Assembly: GCA_002110485.1 (NCBI GenBank)
Contig: MOWL01000046.1
Location: 1,178,001 to 1,242,000, forward strand
DNA length: 64,000 nucleotides
Source: Emergomyces orientalis
Taxonomy: Eukaryota > Ascomycota > Eurotiomycetes > Onygenales > Ajellomycetaceae
Reading direction: 5' to 3'
A program made the translations under genes and the position numbers. Shown piece by piece: positions 48,519-60,763 of this stretch. A model generated the notes under the pieces. It did not search any database. It was not told the DNA's origin and saw only the letters and a program-made list of their open reading frames with translations. Each line of letters begins with the position of its first letter. The stretch's first letter is position 1.

Positions 48519-50853
48519 ACTGTTGTTGGTGGATTGGAAGTTGAAAGGAACGGAGAGATTCCGGAGTGTGATAAGCGTTCGAATCCCAAGACAGAGAGAA
48601 TCGGGATAGTGAATAAGAACCACAGAATAAAATTTATCCAAGAAATCTCAATTATGATGGGAAAATGGAAAACGAAAGCGAAAGACTTGTATACAGTTAT
48701 ATTATATACAACTGGGCGAACACATGTTTTCTGATAAAGAAAAGGATTAAATGTCTGTGCCACCAAGGTACCAGGGACACCTAGATAAACACGAGGGGAA
48801 TGTCAAAGAAAACGGCCTTGAGAGGCAGTAGGGAAGCAGAGGAGAATTACCAGCCGTCCCAGACCATAGAATAACAATGAGAATAGGCTGGCTGTTCCTG
48901 ATGTTTTTCCTGCAGGGGGGTTTCTTTGTCCGCAGTCTCTCCTTCTCCCTCTCTCTCTCGTTTAATGGGTTGGGAAAGAAAAGTTACAGACGGAGACCCC
49001 ACGAGGACCTTGCGCGCACTCGGCAGCAAAGCCAAACAAACTCTCCTGGAAGAGAAATAAATCAAGGCGCCGCAAATGCTAGGCTGGGCATTAGCATATC
49101 ATTAGCATAAGCCGCATAAGCTTAGGGTTCGCGAATGGGCGTGGGCACTGTGGGCAGACTGCAAAACCTGCTCGACAACCGGGGTGGTTTGCCCGCAAGG
49201 TAGACCGAAAAAAACTCAGAGAGGGGTTTCCATGGTGGATGCCTGCCTCAGGCTAAGAGTGGGTAACGGGGTCACCCATCAATCACCTCACCGTCACCCT
49301 CACCCACTGTTCAGCGGGCAGAGGTTTCAATTTTGTGATTGCAAGGCATAGGGCCAACCTTGTTGGCAATAATGCTGCTACTGCTCATGATTGTATCTTT
49401 ATACCCAGTATGATGTGCTTTGCTGTATTAAGGGCATGCGGAGGTGAAAAGGAGCAGAATCTCCAGGAGCCCCGCAGACCACGATAACTGAATGCTGACT
49501 CAGTGTGAGGGTTCCTTGGCGTCAATTACAGCAAATAAATGGAGACAGAGAATCAACCTCAAAGGCAGTCTACGTACGTAACAATGATATATACATTGAG
49601 AGTGATAGGGACGCTGGATTCATTTTATTACTGTCATGTTTATTTCCCCTAATCTGGACTTACACAACTCCCAGTCAAGATATCGCATCCACGGATCTAT
49701 TTCAATATCAAGCACCTTGGAGCCTGTTACATCGGCATAGCCCATCAACCCCTCCAACATTCCATCTTGAAGGCGGGGCACCCGGTTAGAACGACGATTA
49801 GTTTGTGCTCATTTGTAAGAAAAGAATCATTGCTACGTGTTAGTTTGTTTTGCTTTGCTTTGCTTTGGGCAAAAGAGGAAAAGGCGCAGCAGCGGTTGTC
49901 CAGCATCCCTCTCTGCCCTACCTAATGCGTCCGCTGAATTCTGACTGCCAAAACCCCTACTCTGGGAAATTCTGCTGACGACAAGTCCAATTGATTTCAT
50001 GGCTCTAAGACTTGAGAGAGTTTATTTCAAGTGTCCCATATAGACCTGTCTTCTATTTAAAAAAGGTTCTCTGGCTATTTCCAGCAATAAGGTTGAGGGT
50101 TATATCTGAATTTCACATTTTTTCAACGCTGAATCCCGCAGTACCTTGTGGTGTCAAATTATTGCTGGTGCGATGTGCCGCTTGCTCATTCAACAATACT
50201 AGCTTGGACACATTCGATATTGCCTAAAGTGGCACCTAGCAGTGTATTTGTGTGCTGCCCTCCGGAAAATTTCGCCTCCTGAAATGTTGAAGATGTTGAA
50301 GTGCGATGCTGACCGATGGAACCATTCCGTTGAAGGGTGGGCGATCTTGGAGCCAAACTCGACACAAAACGACTTACGGGAATAACCCGCAAATATACGC
50401 TTCGCTGCTATGGCATGCGGGCGGTATGGCCCGTAGCCGGTAGCGGACTGTTCAACAAAAGATATATTCAACCATCCTGACGCCGCTCAACATCCCGCAA
50501 ATAGCAGCAGAGTGATATCACGGTTCAAGTGTATGGAGAATGTTGTCAACGTCCTTGCTGTCCCTTTCTGTATTCTAGAGGCCAATATGTCAGTCAAATG
50601 ACAGTCACATGGTCTCCGAACACAAACGGTATCACGAGCCTTTTCCCATTCAAAAATTCAGTATCCGAATGGGTAGGCTGTCTGCCTGGCCGTGTTGGGC
50701 CCTTTTTTCATGAAGGACCCAAGGACATCCCTTGCGCTAAATAAAGGATAGGGGTAGTGCGCATTTCTATCCAGACGCATACAGACCTCCCATGCAAAAC
50801 GAAGTCCCGTCATCGAAACAATTTCATTTCCAAAAAACACAATATTTTCTCTT
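48519..50853. promoter_or_regulatory. Upstream region of the zinc transporter with repeated ACCTTG/CAAGGT hexamers
   Basis: No gene is seen in 2.3 kb. The hexamer CAAGGT, or its complement ACCTTG, occurs at 48764, 49007, 49196, 49357 and 49714. The one at 49357 lies inside the palindrome CCAACCTTGTTGG (49354-49366). I recall a CAAGGT core for the fungal zinc regulator ZafA, so these are candidate zinc-response sites. Confidence 0.4.
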
Positions 50854-50925
50854 CTCCCATAGGGGGAATCGAACCCCCGGCTAGCGTGTGAGAGACGCTG
50901 ATGTTAGCCACTACACCATATGGGA
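50854..50925 (-). tRNA. tRNA-Glu (anticodon CTC)
   Basis: On the minus strand the sequence folds as a 72-nt cloverleaf without intron. The acceptor arm TCCCATA pairs with TATGGGA. The anticodon stem AGCGT/ACGCT encloses loop CTCTCAC with anticodon CTC, reading GAG codons. The T arm GGGGG-TTCGATT-CCCCC is perfect, and the discriminator base is G. CCA is not encoded, as expected for a eukaryote. Confidence 0.95.
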
Positions 50926-53155
50926 TGTTGGTTTTTCTGATAGTTTCGAGGAACAGCTGCAGATAACCCATGTCTCTTCATGTCCTTACACAAAAAATGA
51001 GAGTCGTCAGGGTCGGAGGGAATAGTGGTGCAACAACAGGCGAACATATTTTGTTTGTTTCCCAATGCCTCGTAGTGGTTTTGAAAGTGGAAAATATTTG
51101 CTCTGTAGGATGCGACTTCTGTGATTCTGATAATTGTCATCAGCGGTCGTCCAAAAATAAAATCGAAAAATGGAAAAAAAAAAATCTACGGCTCGTTTTT
51201 AGGGAAAATAGAGATTTCGGGTTCCAAATCCTGCATGGAAAGATTTCATCTAGGCCTCAGTAATGGAACGCCATAGGGAAATCCACAAATTGGGGCCGAT
51301 GTGTGTACCAGGTAGTCGGGACTTGTCATTATTAATAATGGCATCTTCAATTGGAGTGATAAATGATAGGGATCGCTGCAGAGTGGTCATTGTAGGGTAA
51401 ATAACGGTCCCATGAACCACAGGATCCCATGGGATGATCCATTCCCTTACCTCAGAGGCACCGGCCGTATGATATCTCAAGGGATATGGAAAGGATCAGG
51501 ATTGAAGCAGCAGCTTTCTGACGCACGGTGGCTGAAACAGCCGAGGACCAGGGGCAGCTTCAATTTTTGATTCCGGCGGTTGGGTATGCGAACAGGAATG
51601 TCCTTGCTAGAAATATTTGGAGGGCTCGAGAGTGGAGGTCAGATATGACGCCGCAATAATAGAATATCGCGAGGGAGAGTAATCAGTGTAGAGTAAACTT
51701 TCGTGCGTGTTATTCTCAGGGACAGCAGTTGGTGGGGTGCAGAAATGGGATATATTTGTCAGGAAGGTGTCCTTGTCATACCAAGGTTATAGGTTGTGGT
51801 GTGAGAGCGATATCCGCACCTCCGGGACGCTGCACTGTTTGGATGCGTCTTGCACTACGTGCTGGGATATCTCATGAACTGGCTTCATGCCCCTTCGCCC
51901 AGGATAGCCTGATATATTCTCATGACGGAGAATGGGAGTGTCAATGTTCCGTGCCTTTGACACGGTTAGAACATGATGTCCTTTACCCCTTGGCCTATAC
52001 TATATATATACTTTGTTTTATATAAGAGGGGCAAGTCACGCAAACCCTCACCTGGAATGCCCTATTCGATGACATCTATGATATGCCCACTGGCTTCCCA
52101 AGGACGAATCCAACTTGTCGGGTCCCGGACCTTTCTTCATGCCTCCAAGCTTCCAGATTCTTGAGCTTTGGCTGGAAAAATCCTGCATTCACAGTATCAG
52201 CAGGCCTGTGCATAGCTATGGTTTTGCCATGCTGCTATATCATGTGTGTGTATCTGAAATGTTTCTTGATTGCACCAAACCGAAATTTGCCGAAGTTTCC
52301 CTAGAGTCGGCGATAAGTATACCAAAAAAAATTTGACGAGCGGTGTCGCCCTGCGTGTAAGATGAGGGCACAGGAGATTCGCAGCAAGGTTATGATCACC
52401 ATAATTTAATTCGAGAAACATAAACTGTTTCAAAATCTTTGTTGGCCCTTTCCTTTCAGTTCTCCAGTACAGCTCAATGATAGTCATAATATATGTGAGT
52501 TCATATAGAAATACGATGACTACGTTGTTTGTTATGAAGATTTTGGGAGGCGAGAGTTCTACCTTTCGAGAGCGTCAGAGTGTGACCGCTTACTGATTTG
52601 TTCGGTTTTGATGAGACACATTCTGCACAGCATGGGATTTTCTAGCACCGCACTAGATTATTCGAAGTTACTATGTAGAGGGCTTTGCACTTTTAGCTGG
52701 TTTTTTGTGGTTAGCAGCAGCTCGAACTCAAGCTAAGACCGCTAAGCGAAACCAAACCCAGCCGATAACTCGTGGAGTTAGGCAATCCGCTTGTTCGGTT
52801 CCCCGGGCCGTGACGGGGCTACTTATCCCTTCTCCGTCGTTTTTCGGATAACCTCGAATAGATCTGGGCCTTGCAAGCCGCAATGATGGGGCGGCACTGA
52901 TCCGTCAATGCCGTTGAATCTTGAAAACCTCTGCTCACGTCGAAATTTGCCTCGAAAAAGAACGGATGAAGCGTTCCTTCTTCGATTTAGGACATAAAGG
53001 TAACTACGGGGACGGAGGAACTTTATAGTCCAATATTCACACTAACTTGGCTGGTACTACGAATGTCGCGATGACCAAGGAACGAAGTGGTGGGTTTTCT
53101 TCGGTTATGCAAAGATCCCCTCACACAATTCCACCCTGCCGACGCACGCCGTTCA
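50926..53155. other. Intergenic region between tRNA-Glu and the Zn2Cys6 gene
   Basis: About 2.2 kb. Short frames on both strands (for example 51250-51480 on minus, 76 residues) have no recognisable motifs. The last few hundred bases should hold the promoter of the plus-strand regulator. Confidence 0.4.
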
Positions 53156-55246
53156 ATGGAGACAAACAAAAGGCGCGTGCCTCTGGATAAGCGGAAACGC
53201 ACCGAAATTAGTTGCGATAAGTGCAAATCAAGGAAGCAAAAATGCGACAGAGTTCGAGGCCAATCGGAGTGTCGTTATTGCCAAATAAACCGCATCGTGT
53301 GCAGCACCACCCACCCGCGCAAGCAGCGGATATATGGCAGCGATGAGACCCTTCGTAACAGACTTGCCCTTCTAGAATCTCTAGTCAAGGGCCTTGTGCC
53401 GGAGGCCAACTTGTCAAGCAATGATGAGATGATGAAATTGGGCAAATCTCTAGGAATCTCACTCCCCTTGGATGAGACCGCGCCAGACGTGGAGAACGAG
53501 AAGAAGAAGCCTACGAATTCACAGGAAGAGGAATATCCTGTTTCGCTGTTTCCGGATCAGCAGGGCCAAATCCAATACATTGGTCCGTCAAGCTCATTCG
53601 AACTCCATCGGAAACTTCGGATGCTGTTGGGAAGCTACGTGAATTTCGAGTTCACCATGTTCGGCCGCAACGCCGCTGACCAGCCCAATTTATCCGAGGC
53701 ATCCAGCGCTCCTCAAACGGGTAACGTGAAGGATCTGCGAGAGACTAGGGAATTGAACAATGTGCCAAGTGACTGTATCTCGCTTTCCCACCTCATGAGA
53801 AACAACGATGGGCCTATCCTAGATCCACTTGTCGATGTGTTTTTTGATATCATCCACTCTGACTTCCCCGTCCTGCACGAAGCATCATTTCGCGAAGCGT
53901 ACGAAATATGGTCTGCGACAGTTTCGACTACAGACCCTGCCTGGCTTTGCACCTTACTATGTGTCCTTATTTTATCTCGTCGTGTCGCCCCCATTACAGT
54001 GTCAGAAGAGATAGAGAGAAAATGGTGGCGATACGTTCAAGCACTTCTCCCAGCTGTGCTCTTTACGACAAATCTTTCTACAATCCAGGCCCTCATGCTA
54101 TCGGCTTTGCATTTACACAATACAAATCATCGAGACGCTTGTTGGAATCTTACGGGAACTGCAATCCATGTCGCTTTTGCAATCGGGTTACATCGTGACG
54201 ACGTCAAACACCTACAGGGCCCGCTACGAAGGGAGCTCGGGAAGCAGCTTTGGTGGACTTTGTATGCATTTGAACTAATGCAGGTTTCGTCATACGACCG
54301 CCCGAGCGCTATCGGAGATGTCGTGACATCGACGAGTCATCCTAATGAAAGGATTATAGGCTTTGCTGGACATTACCCGCAAGACTTTATGAAATGGTCA
54401 CAACAGCTAGTTTTGCTGCTGGCGTCAACGTGCAGAGCGTTAAATCAAGCAGGGACGGGAATCATGTCGGGTGAAGATGCGTACCGAAGGCCGCTCTCCC
54501 CAGAAGCGGGTATTCTACGGGACTTGAATCGGTGGAAAGAAAACCTCCCTCTTCATTTGCGTCTCGAGGTTACTGATTCGCTGGCCCCGTCCTCTCAAAG
54601 ACCGGTACTTCTACTGCACGCCCAGTTTAACTATATAGTGGTGCTTATTGCCAAGCCAGCTTTACTGCGCAGGGCAACAGTTTTACCTAAAATTGCCCAC
54701 GAAACGTTGCCGCAGAGTCTATACGCGGTATCGGAAACGTGTGTTGAGTCCGCACGGGCCTTAGGCAGAATTTTGCTGAAGTTGGAAGCTTATAATCAGT
54801 TCAATGCGCTGACCTGGTGGGATATTTTTTATACGTTGATCTCTTCAATGGCCCTAGTCCTAGATATTCTCTGTCGCGTCAAGCAAAGTGGAACTCGGTC
54901 TTCGCCTGATTCGCAAATTGTACTTCGAGAACTTGCGGGCCTAATGTCGAGGCAGCTCCTTAACCCAAGATTGCCAGGCACCATGCGGACATGGGCCGTC
55001 GTAGTGGTCGAGCTTCATTCGATGACGGAGCAGTTTGGATCGATGCCTCAATCTATTATCGGCTCAAGCGAGACTTCGGGAGACTGGCAAATCTCAGACA
55101 CGGGGAGTCCGTATTCGTTTCCGATAAATCAAATGGGAACAAGTCCGATTGCGCCCATCACCTCAAATGATTTTAACCTTACATATTCCCCGATCGCCGC
55201 TGGGATGCACAACAATATGTGGACGACTGTCTCGCGAAATAAATAA
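53156..55246 (+). CDS. Zn2Cys6 transcription factor with fungal-specific regulatory domain
   Basis: A single exon of 696 residues. Residues about 20-45 are a binuclear zinc cluster, CDKCKSRKQKC followed by CRYC and a last Cys six residues on (C-x2-C-x6-C-x8-C-x2-C-x6-C). A basic linker and a short helical region (LRNRLALLESLVKGL) that may dimerise follow. The middle region has the fungal-specific transcription-factor domain: PLVDVFFDIIHSDFPVLHEA, AFAIGLHRDD, LWWTLYAFELMQVSSYDRPS. Such proteins bind CGG-type half-sites in the nucleus and control catabolic or secondary-metabolism genes. The frame is open upstream to a GTG at 53087, but 53156 is the first ATG and sits just before the zinc cluster. 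The next gene, 1.8 kb downstream, is an FAD monooxygenase and a possible target. Confidence 0.93.
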   Translation: METNKRRVPLDKRKRTEISCDKCKSRKQKCDRVRGQSECRYCQINRIVCSTTHPRKQRIYGSDETLRNRLALLESLVKGLVPEANLSSNDEMMKLGKSLGISLPLDETAPDVENEKKKPTNSQEEEYPVSLFPDQQGQIQYIGPSSSFELHRKLRMLLGSYVNFEFTMFGRNAADQPNLSEASSAPQTGNVKDLRETRELNNVPSDCISLSHLMRNNDGPILDPLVDVFFDIIHSDFPVLHEASFREAYEIWSATVSTTDPAWLCTLLCVLILSRRVAPITVSEEIERKWWRYVQALLPAVLFTTNLSTIQALMLSALHLHNTNHRDACWNLTGTAIHVAFAIGLHRDDVKHLQGPLRRELGKQLWWTLYAFELMQVSSYDRPSAIGDVVTSTSHPNERIIGFAGHYPQDFMKWSQQLVLLLASTCRALNQAGTGIMSGEDAYRRPLSPEAGILRDLNRWKENLPLHLRLEVTDSLAPSSQRPVLLLHAQFNYIVVLIAKPALLRRATVLPKIAHETLPQSLYAVSETCVESARALGRILLKLEAYNQFNALTWWDIFYTLISSMALVLDILCRVKQSGTRSSPDSQIVLRELAGLMSRQLLNPRLPGTMRTWAVVVVELHSMTEQFGSMPQSIIGSSETSGDWQISDTGSPYSFPINQMGTSPIAPITSNDFNLTYSPIAAGMHNNMWTTVSRNK

Positions 55247-57065
55247 TATAATAGTTCGGTTTCAGAAACGGCATGTTACACCGTATTATCTGCCGCCCAG
55301 TTAACAATGGCGGGCTTGATGGGGCCCTTCTGATATGGCATGGCAATATGGACCCCGCATCTGTTGCGGATGTATACATCCGATAAGTCATACATGAGGC
55401 GAAACTATCGTTAAAACATTTGGAAAGGTCCCGGTCATCACCAGGCAAAGCCCTTTATGCATTTATGCACCAGCGTTCCACGTTAATTTCCACATTTGTG
55501 AAATATCTACGGAGTAGTCAACCAAGTGATGTTTTCGCGACTTATTCCGCTTTCAGCAAACACTTGGCATTGAGGCCAGGTTTAACCATATGTTTGTCGG
55601 AGGTATGTCAGTGAAAGATATCAATCCTAAACCTTTAGCCGCGAATTAAGTCCCTAACATTTCACTTTCTAATTCAGGGGTAATATGGCACAGCAGACGG
55701 GGTTTTAGCCGCGAACCCCCGATCCTGACCCAAAACCAATTGATTCGGTCTTTCTTGAGAGACATCTATACTCGAACGAAAATCGCTGCACGAAGCGTTT
55801 GCCATGCAAATGTTGGCTACTTAGTCAAGGGACATGTCGGCGGAGAACAGAAGTCTTTGGGTTTATAAATGAACGTTTGGGTGGTTCGCCATGAGTGGTG
55901 CTGCAGGGAATGCGACAGTCGGCATGTCTGGTGTGAAAGGCACTGATATATTCCCAACCCTTCTCAAGTTTTTGGATGGAGCGTGTATTAGCTCGGGGTA
56001 GGCAGTTTTCTTTTCACAAAGTTGCTCAGCATCAATTGTGTTACCGCGGCATCAAAACCACATGTCATCTCGGGAGTGAGCGCAGGGCCGCGTTTCGCAT
56101 CATCGATGCAATTTGATGGTGACTTGTTCGTTTAAGCGGAGAAAGCGTTTGGTTGCTACACAAACTGCGACAGGGCTCAAGGTGGAAATTGGAGAGCTGG
56201 TTGTTTGCTATTGGTTCCTGCAGAGTTTTTGATATGCGTACGGAATTCATCAAAAATCAAATCGAGGAGCGGGGCTCATTGTGCTAAATATATTGACTGT
56301 TTCGCATCATGACCTACCGTTAAGCGTGACGTTATTGAGTCGTTCTTCATCTCTTACCAAATTCTTCAAAATATGCTGCGAAGGCAGAGTTCATCACCAT
56401 AAAGTAAATGACCATTTTGCCCTGATAACCTCGAGTTTCGTTCGAGTGGTATTTCTATAGTTGCTAAACACAATGAATCATTGCCAGGCGCGGATTTTTA
56501 GTCAGTTGAAATTATCCCAGATTATGAACAAGGCATGACTCGTGTTTCTTTTGCCTGTTTTAATAATAATAATAATAATGACATGAAAAAGTACGGGCTC
56601 TGGAGGTATTATTGGAATTACTCGCAGGGCGTCGGAATTCTGCAGCCGGGCTAGCAGGGAGTTGCCCTGGTAAAAATGGGCTTTTTGTTACAGCAGCTTC
56701 AACATTTCCCGCCTGTCTATGTAATCCCCCACTACAGCCTCATAATTTCCCGAACGACCTGACACTATCATTTGCACGGTTTACGAATGAAACCGGAAAC
56801 GAAATCAGCCAGCAGCCATGCTTTAGTCGACACGAGGGTGTGTGTATAAAAGTCAGGCGGCCTGAGGAGGCTAACGCAGAGGGGTATGTCTGAGGGTTGT
56901 TGTTGGAGGAATAAAATGGAGCATAACTGTACAGCAAAAAAAAAAAAAAAAAAAAATTGCACAGCATGTCTCAAAACGCTCTAAATTATAATGAATATGA
57001 TTAAATAAAAAGACTTTACGGTCGAGAAAGCCTACGGTTGTACTTTGACCTTACCAAGCCCAATC
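55247..57065. promoter_or_regulatory. Intergenic region before the FAD monooxygenase
   Basis: About 1.8 kb without a supported gene. It contains TACGGAGTA (55508-55516), an AAT repeat (56561-56579) and an A21 run (56936-56956) about 110 bp before the start codon. Confidence 0.4.
56936..56956 (+). repeat. A21 homopolymer
   Basis: Twenty-one consecutive A residues about 110 bp before the FAD monooxygenase start codon. Length may include sequencing error. Confidence 0.75.
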
Positions 57066-58463
57066 ATGGCATCAACAAACGACCTGCCGCCATTCTCCCT
57101 CGCCATTATCGGCGCAGGTATTGCTGGCCTCGCTCTCGCCATCGGCCTCCGCAAGCAAAACGTGTCCTATAAAATCTACGAAGCGGCGCCGCAATTCGAT
57201 GCCGTTGGCGCGGGAATCGGAATGGGCCCTAATGCACTGCGGGCGATGGAGCTCATGGACGCAAACTTTGCGGCAATGTACGACGAGATCAAGGTCGGGA
57301 ATGCATGTTGTGACAAACTGCACGAGCAATTTGAGATATTGAGTGTTGGGCAAGGGTTTGGGGCTTTGAATGGATGGCATGGCGGGTCGGTTTCGCATCC
57401 GAATTTTGAAAGGAGTAGTGCGCATCGCAAGGCTTTGCTGGAGGTGATGAGCTCGCTTATACCAAATGGAACTGTGGAGTTTAATAAGAAGGTGACACGA
57501 GTTGGTCACCCGGAGGGGAAGGGGAAGGGAAAAAAGGTATACTTGACATTTTCCGACGGCGAAACTGTCGTTGTCGACGCTGTTGTTGGCTGTGATGGTA
57601 TTAAAGGAATTACCAGAGGAGTTGTTCTGCAAACGAAATATCCAGAGGAAATCGTCGCAAAGTACTGCAATACGTATGTCTACAGGCGCATCGTTCCAAT
57701 GCAGGAAGCCAAGCGAATAATTGGCTCGTATGCAGAAAACGCAAAGTGGTATATGGGCGAGGGACGGGGATGTGTAATGTATCCGATCTCAAAGGGAGAA
57801 GAGGTGAATGTTGTTGTCTTCATACGGCATGAGAGTCCATGGGTAGGGGAGCAGGCGGCTATGCAGGTTTCAAGGGAAGAAATGCTTTCTGACTTCCGTG
57901 GCTTTGATCAGCGACTTGTACAGCTGCTAGACGTAAACCCTCCCCTTCCCCCTCCCCTCCCCCAAAAAAAATATTCATTTTTCTCTCTTCGATACATATA
58001 TAGAATTTGACTTACATACTAACAAAATAGACAGGACACAAAACCTTTCCGGTGGCCCTTATTCCATCATCCCAATACATCAACCTACTACCACGGCCAT
58101 GTCTGTCTCCTAGGGGATTCAGCCCATGCCTCGAGTCCCAGCCAGGCAGCCGGTGCAGGGCTAGGACTGGAGGATGCATTGATTCTGTCCAGACTTCTTG
58201 GACTAGTACAGAAGACCAATCAAATTGAAACAGCCTTCGAGGTATACAATTGCATCCGCCAACCTCGGGCGCAGGCGGTTGTCCAGGAGAGTCAGGAGGT
58301 ACTATTCGCCTATTTCCTGGCGCATCCAGAGTTTGGCCATGATATACGGAAACTCACGGACTATGCCAACAAGAGGCTTCCTTTGATCTGGTTCCATGAT
58401 TTGGAGGCTGATGTGAAGGATGCTGGGGACCGGTTTAGGGAGCTGACTGACTGCAGAGGATGA
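57066..58463 (+). CDS. FAD-dependent monooxygenase, salicylate-hydroxylase-like
   Basis: Exons 57066-57932 and 58035-58463 give 431 residues. The Rossmann motif IIGAGIAGLALAIGL binds the ADP part of FAD. The DG motif VVGCDGIKG and the GD motif VCLLGDSAHASSPSQAAGAG, the latter only in exon 2, complete the class A flavoprotein hydroxylase signature. These enzymes use NAD(P)H and oxygen to hydroxylate aromatic substrates; the substrate is not evident. ATG 57066 is chosen because it lies a few residues before the FAD motif. The acceptor after ACAG at 58034 keeps phase; the nearer ATAG at 58030 would not. The intron is C-rich with an A run, so it needs RNA support. It is short of other cluster genes except the Zn2Cys6 regulator. 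Confidence 0.9.
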
Positions 58464-60763
58464 AGGGAATTAACTATGTACTGAGAGGTAGATAAGCTCG
58501 ATGGCGACCGCGTGTACAGTTGATAATATATTTTAAACAATAACTACGGATAGTTAGCTAATAATATAATATTGAATGAATAGCCTTACGCTTACGCCTG
58601 TACCTTTAGAGATAGCTATATGAAAATACTATTATAATTTCTAGATTGAAGAGTGTAGATCAAATGCTCAGGCTGGTAACTATAGTGGCAAACGGGGAGT
58701 TCTCTCCCCATGAATTCTCGGAGAAAATCATGAACAAGAAAGTTTGGGATAAAAAAAAAAGACACAAAGGGCTTAAATTTCATCCAGCTGGTGAAAACCA
58801 CCCCAGTCGTTTCTAGGTAGGTATTCATACCCCCCCTACTTGCACTATTGAAAAGTTAAGCCAGGGTGGGTAAAAAGTTGCGTGGATGGCTCAAGGATAC
58901 AATTCTCCGGGAAATGAATGAATATATAGCTGGCAGGGTTAACTGTAACTCTCAGAAACGAAGAATCATAGGAATAGTTGATAAAAGGGGAAAACTGGCA
59001 TGTTAGATGTTATTCGCAACGGGCGGCGTATTAAAATACTTTGATATTAACGTCTTGCCATGTGGCGGTCGCAGGAGCAATCAGGCCGCCAAGCGAGAAG
59101 TCCAATCAAGAAGAGAGGCTATTCATGTTCTGCATCTTTATTTCTTTGTATGGGCGAAGGAAGGGAAGGCTAAGAGAGGAGAAAAGGACAGCCCAGACTC
59201 GGCCAGGGCTGTCAGCTTGCACGGTGATTTATGCAAGACATGGGATGGGCATGGATGTGTTGTTATTAGCCGATCCCGACAGAAGCAGGGCTGACTGTTG
59301 AGACTGGACCGCGGGGGAGCAGACCATACCTACTCGCAGCATACCTATCATACCTGTGTATGGAGTATGAGGTGAGGTACATTACATACAGAAGAGAATA
59401 TAGATCAATGAAGAGCAGACCAACAGACATCGTTGTACAGCTCTTTTTAAAACACCAGCTCTGATGGTATTGTATGCCCAGGTGGTATGATGAAACCTGA
59501 GTAGAGAGTAGCTAACTAAGTTAGAGGAGACTGATTACTACTCATTGAGACAACCAGAGAAAGAACTCCAAGCAGCGAAGCAAAGCAAAAGCTGATAAAA
59601 ACCTCCTGTGCCTGGCGCAAGCCAAGTGTGGGCGCCCGCAGCTTCTTCCCTCGCCGAATCGGGAAATTCAGTGGGGACCAGATGGGCGCAGTATGGCATA
59701 TGATTGGCCGGCATGAGTGGAGCCTCAATCTCCACCGCTGATAGATTAATTTGGGACAGCCACGGCCTGACCCCTTAGGGACACAGAACCAGCGCACCCT
59801 GGGAGGTACAGCACAACCACTATCTTAACGGGGAAGTCAGGATGAGTTATTGTAGCGATGGGTGGCAGTACCAGCCGTAAGCACAGCCCCCTGCCCGTTT
59901 AGCAAAGGGTGAACTGGGGATTACGGGGAGGGTACATGCTGGGGCCATATAAGTTGTCAGCAATTTACAAGTCACTCACAGGTCACTCGCCAGTGTTACA
60001 CCCAGCTCATCCCTACACTGGCCTAGGCCTCTCTCTAGTGTGTTTTCAGCCCGTTCCCGAGATGGCTCTCCCAAGCCAGCCCCCCCCCCCGGTTTGGTTT
60101 GGTTTGGTTTCCTCTTTTCCATTTCCTCTTTTCCTCCTCTTCTCCTCTTCTCCTCGACCTTCTTCTTCTTATTCCATCGTCTATCTTTAAATCCTCATCC
60201 TCATTCTCTTCACCTTGCACGCTATCACCCGGGTCTGCTTCGAACAGAAGAAAACAGGCTGTACTAAACAAACAAATCTCCCGGCTTGGACAACGCTGCC
60301 CCCAACTGGCACCCTTCTGTTCTCCCACATCCTCCTCCTCCTCCACCCGACAATGACTGTGGTTGTTCTCCTCGACGCCTAATCCGTCCTCATACTGGAA
60401 ATATAACCCTCTTCTTCCCCCATCTGGCCCGGCTGCTGCATACACTCACACACATATACACTCGTTTATCTTCTCCCGCTCCCAATCTCCCACCCAGTCG
60501 CTCGTTTTTCTGTTTTGGGTTCCCTTTCTCATTTGCGTTGCCGCCGTTGATCGGCACCTCCAACCAACCAGAAGCCAAACAATCTCTGATCAGCCAAATA
60601 CACAAGTTCTATTTCTGTCAATATCCTACTGAGGGATTGTCTATTACCTTAGTCCTGCGCTTGGTCTTGGTCTTGCAGTCCATATTTCTCTGCCATTATT
60701 TCTCTATTTTTGTCTTCGAATACTCACAACAACACACATATATACACACATATATCTCTCACC
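58464..60763. promoter_or_regulatory. Upstream region of OPY2
   Basis: About 2.3 kb. The last 0.8 kb is very pyrimidine-rich on the plus strand, with a C11 run and a (GGTTT)4 repeat at about 60080-60110. It is probably a long leader and promoter. Several short upstream ATGs occur, so upstream-ORF control is possible. Confidence 0.4.

Noticed and set aside
48540..48620. TTCGAATCCC-like tRNA T-loop near 48588
   Set aside because: No matching acceptor, D or anticodon arms around it.
51250..51480. 76-residue minus-strand frame, protein-like in composition
   Set aside because: Stops interrupt it on both sides, no plausible splice partner was found and no motif is recognisable.
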